From Campylobacter concisus (GTDB taxonomy: Bacteria > Campylobacterota > Campylobacteria > Campylobacterales > Campylobacteraceae): a stretch of 6,438 bases of DNA. Below the pieces are notes generated by a model. That model made no database searches. It saw nothing but the letters and a program-made list of their open reading frames with translations, and was not told where the DNA came from. Below, piece by piece: positions 4,895 to 6,438 of the stretch. The translations under genes were made by a program, and so were the position numbers. The stretch's first letter is position 1. The number at the start of each line of letters is the position of its first letter. Location of the stretch: positions 1-6,438 of the forward strand of contig JAHADO010000080.1 in assembly GCA_018375265.1 (NCBI GenBank), read 5' to 3'.

Positions 4895-5749
4895 ATGAAA
4901 AAGCTTCTTTTTGCGGCGGTATTATTTTCCTCATCTATTTTTGCATCAGATCCTATCACGATAGATAGCCTTTATAAACAGCAGGTTGGATTAAGAAGTG
5001 TTACAAATTTGTCTTTGCTTAGCAGCGGCAATCCTAACGTATACACAAGCACTCCAAATCTTGTAATAAATGGTGATCCAGTTGTTTGGGATGACACAAA
5101 ACAGCTAACTCTTACCCAGACTCTTATGTATGCTCTTACTTCAAAGTTAGATGTTTTAACGTCTTTTAGCGGAAGTTACAAGAGAAGCGAGTATATGGAT
5201 TATTTTACCCTAGAGCCAAAAAGTGAGAGCAAAACTCAGTTTGATTCTGTATGGCTAGGGGTAAATTATAGAGGAGATAGAATTGGCGAGCTAGTGCCTA
5301 TGCTTACTCTTCAGACAGCACTTTATCAAAGAGAGAGTGCGCTTAGACAGAGTAAAAATTTTAGCTTTAAGTCTTATTCAATAAAAGGCAGCCTAAAAGG
5401 ATATTCTGATCCAGTAATTTACAGCATATATACTGGATTTGGCTACAACGCAGATAGAAAATTCGACTTTGCGAAGCTAAACTATGGCAATACTGTGTTC
5501 TTTGGTGGAGATTTGTCTATTGTTTTAAGCCCAAAGATCACACTTGATCTTGGCATCGAGCAGAGATTTCAAACAGCAAATAAAATAAATGATAGAAAAA
5601 CTACAAATCTTAGATCTATCCCAACGTATAGTGTAGGATCTACTTATAGTTTTAGTAATGACACTTCTATTTCTATATCTGCTAGTATGGGTGGCTCTAG
5701 TGCAGCACCTGATAGCATATTTGGTATTAGCATTTGGCAAAAATTCTAA
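4895..5749 (+). CDS. Outer-membrane beta-barrel protein, transporter-like
   Basis: A 284-residue protein with a Sec signal peptide (residues 1-17 or 18, KK then LLFAAVLFSSSIFA) and a mature part of alternating polar/hydrophobic strands ending in SIWQKF, with the terminal Phe typical of proteins inserted by the BAM complex. No cysteine is present. The layout (short N-terminal segment, then repeated strand-turn-strand such as LTLTQTLMYALTSKLDVLTS) resembles the barrel family annotated as transporter or Phenol_MetA_deg, to which FapF-type exporters have been compared; I recognise the style and not a specific orthologue. The gene overlaps the C39 peptidase gene by 16 bases, so the two are probably co-translated and act together. 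By analogy with FapD/FapF, it may export a product processed by that peptidase. A simple porin is the alternative. Confidence 0.72.
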   Translation: MKKLLFAAVLFSSSIFASDPITIDSLYKQQVGLRSVTNLSLLSSGNPNVYTSTPNLVINGDPVVWDDTKQLTLTQTLMYALTSKLDVLTSFSGSYKRSEYMDYFTLEPKSESKTQFDSVWLGVNYRGDRIGELVPMLTLQTALYQRESALRQSKNFSFKSYSIKGSLKGYSDPVIYSIYTGFGYNADRKFDFAKLNYGNTVFFGGDLSIVLSPKITLDLGIEQRFQTANKINDRKTTNLRSIPTYSVGSTYSFSNDTSISISASMGGSSAAPDSIFGISIWQKF

Positions 5750-6327
5750 AACTACTTTTTTGTGCAGCGGTGGCATCTTTGCCACTTTATGCTGGTTTTG
5801 CTGTTAGATCATACGAGGAGCTAAGAAATCAAGATGTAATCAGGCAAAACTATGAAGAGTCTTGTGGTGCAGCATCATTAGCAACACTTATTAATACGCT
5901 TGATTTTAAAATTCTAACAGAAAAAGACGTCCTAGAACAGATGGATAAAGGTGATAAAAAACTAAATACCGATATGGTGAGTTTTTTGCAGTTAAAGCAA
6001 GCTGCTGCTAAGCTATCCTATGACTCTGAGGGTTATCAGCTCGATCGTGCTACTTTTGAAAAGATAAACTTGCCAGTCCTGGTAAAGATAGAGGATGATC
6101 CTCGTTTTCCCCATTTTGTGGTTGTGATAAATCATCAAGGAGATTTTATAACTATCCTTGATCCAAGCTATGGCAAATATATAAGCTCAAAGGATCAGTT
6201 TTATAATATATGGGATAAACATAAGCAAGGGGGCTATGTTTTAATCCTCGGTCCAAAGAATGATATACATAGAGAATATAAGCTAGACCTACCTATAGAC
6301 AATAAAGCACTATTTGATAAACTCTAG
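5734..6327 (+). CDS. Periplasmic C39 family cysteine peptidase (free-standing)
   Basis: A 197-residue exported peptidase. Residues 1-20 form a signal peptide (MAKILKLLFCAAVASLPLYA), after which the C39 domain fills the protein. Visible catalytic features are the oxyanion Gln38 and nucleophile Cys44 in RQNYEESCGAASLA, His127 in FPHFVVVINH, and Asp143 in ILDPSYGKY, so the enzyme appears complete. C39 peptidases cut after double-glycine leaders and are usually the N-terminal domain of ABC exporters; here there are no transmembrane or ATPase domains, so the enzyme would act in the periplasm, like FapD. The start is TTG at 5734: an in-frame stop at 5728-5730 excludes longer forms, and any later start would remove the signal peptide. 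No strong ribosome site is seen, consistent with coupling to the overlapping barrel gene. The protein at 3138-3551 is a candidate substrate. Confidence 0.87.
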   Translation: MAKILKLLFCAAVASLPLYAGFAVRSYEELRNQDVIRQNYEESCGAASLATLINTLDFKILTEKDVLEQMDKGDKKLNTDMVSFLQLKQAAAKLSYDSEGYQLDRATFEKINLPVLVKIEDDPRFPHFVVVINHQGDFITILDPSYGKYISSKDQFYNIWDKHKQGGYVLILGPKNDIHREYKLDLPIDNKALFDKL

Positions 6328-6337
6328 TTTTTATTCG

Positions 6338-6438
6338 TTAAGCCATCTTATTTAAAATTTGCTTCTTATCTATCTTTTGCATAAGCTCTAAGACATCTAT
6401 GCCTCTTTTTTCTTTGAAATTTAAAAGCTCTCTTGCAT
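6338..6438 (-). CDS. C-terminal end of a minus-strand gene (partial)
   Basis: An open frame enters from the right edge and ends with TAA at 6338-6340. The visible 32 residues (ARELLNFKEKRGIDVLELMQ and onward, ending NKMA) are helical, with lysine-rich composition typical of this genome. The gap to the convergent C39 gene is only 10 bases. The product cannot be named from this fragment. Confidence 0.55.
   Translation of the reverse strand, partial: ARELLNFKEKRGIDVLELMQKIDKKQILNKMA

Noticed and set aside
5525..5785. Minus-strand open frame of 86 codons across the barrel/C39 overlap
   Set aside because: It is antisense to two well-supported genes, with Arg/Ser/Cys-rich composition unlike this genome's proteins and no promoter or ribosome site.

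Overview
The window is AT-rich. Its protein signatures point to a Campylobacter-type epsilonproteobacterium: a cysteine-free protein resembling Campylobacter flagellum-dependent secreted proteins, a sigma-54 promoter of the kind used for flagellar genes, and extended -10 promoters. I think C. concisus or a relative is likely, but the sequence alone does not prove the species. The left 2.7 kb looks like plasmid-derived DNA. The right 2.9 kb looks like chromosome or long-resident cargo.

Layout. Positions 1-99 hold five iteron-like copies of GGATAATT at 21/22-bp spacing, followed by an AT-rich stretch; this looks like the edge of a plasmid replication origin. Positions 195-2536 on the minus strand are a ColE1-type mobilization operon: a small two-helix membrane protein, MobC, and the HEN-type relaxase MobA, with mobB and mobD nested wholly inside mobA in another frame. 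Positions about 2573-2652 hold a structured oriT candidate with a TATCCTG|C nick-like core. Divergent promoters sharing a palindromic TTGCAA follow at 2674-2725.

Positions 2748-3551 on the plus strand are a small operon: a two-helix membrane protein (TTG start), a 33-residue single-helix protein overlapping it, and a 137-residue exported protein. The last has a Sec signal peptide followed by a canonical double-glycine leader ending in VLGG. After it, a sigma-54 promoter and a long hairpin over the ribosome binding site lead into a 403-residue protein that looks flagellum-secreted. Next come an outer-membrane beta-barrel and, overlapping it by 16 bases, a Sec-exported C39 cysteine peptidase with all catalytic residues. 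A minus-strand gene end closes the window.

How they may work together. The most interesting reading is a two-step secretion route. The double-glycine precursor enters the periplasm by Sec, the free-standing periplasmic C39 peptidase cuts after GG, and the beta-barrel exports the product. This resembles FapD/FapF of functional-amyloid secretion rather than the usual ABC transporter with a fused C39 domain. The link between precursor and peptidase is inferred from motif compatibility and proximity. The barrel-peptidase pairing is better supported because those genes overlap.
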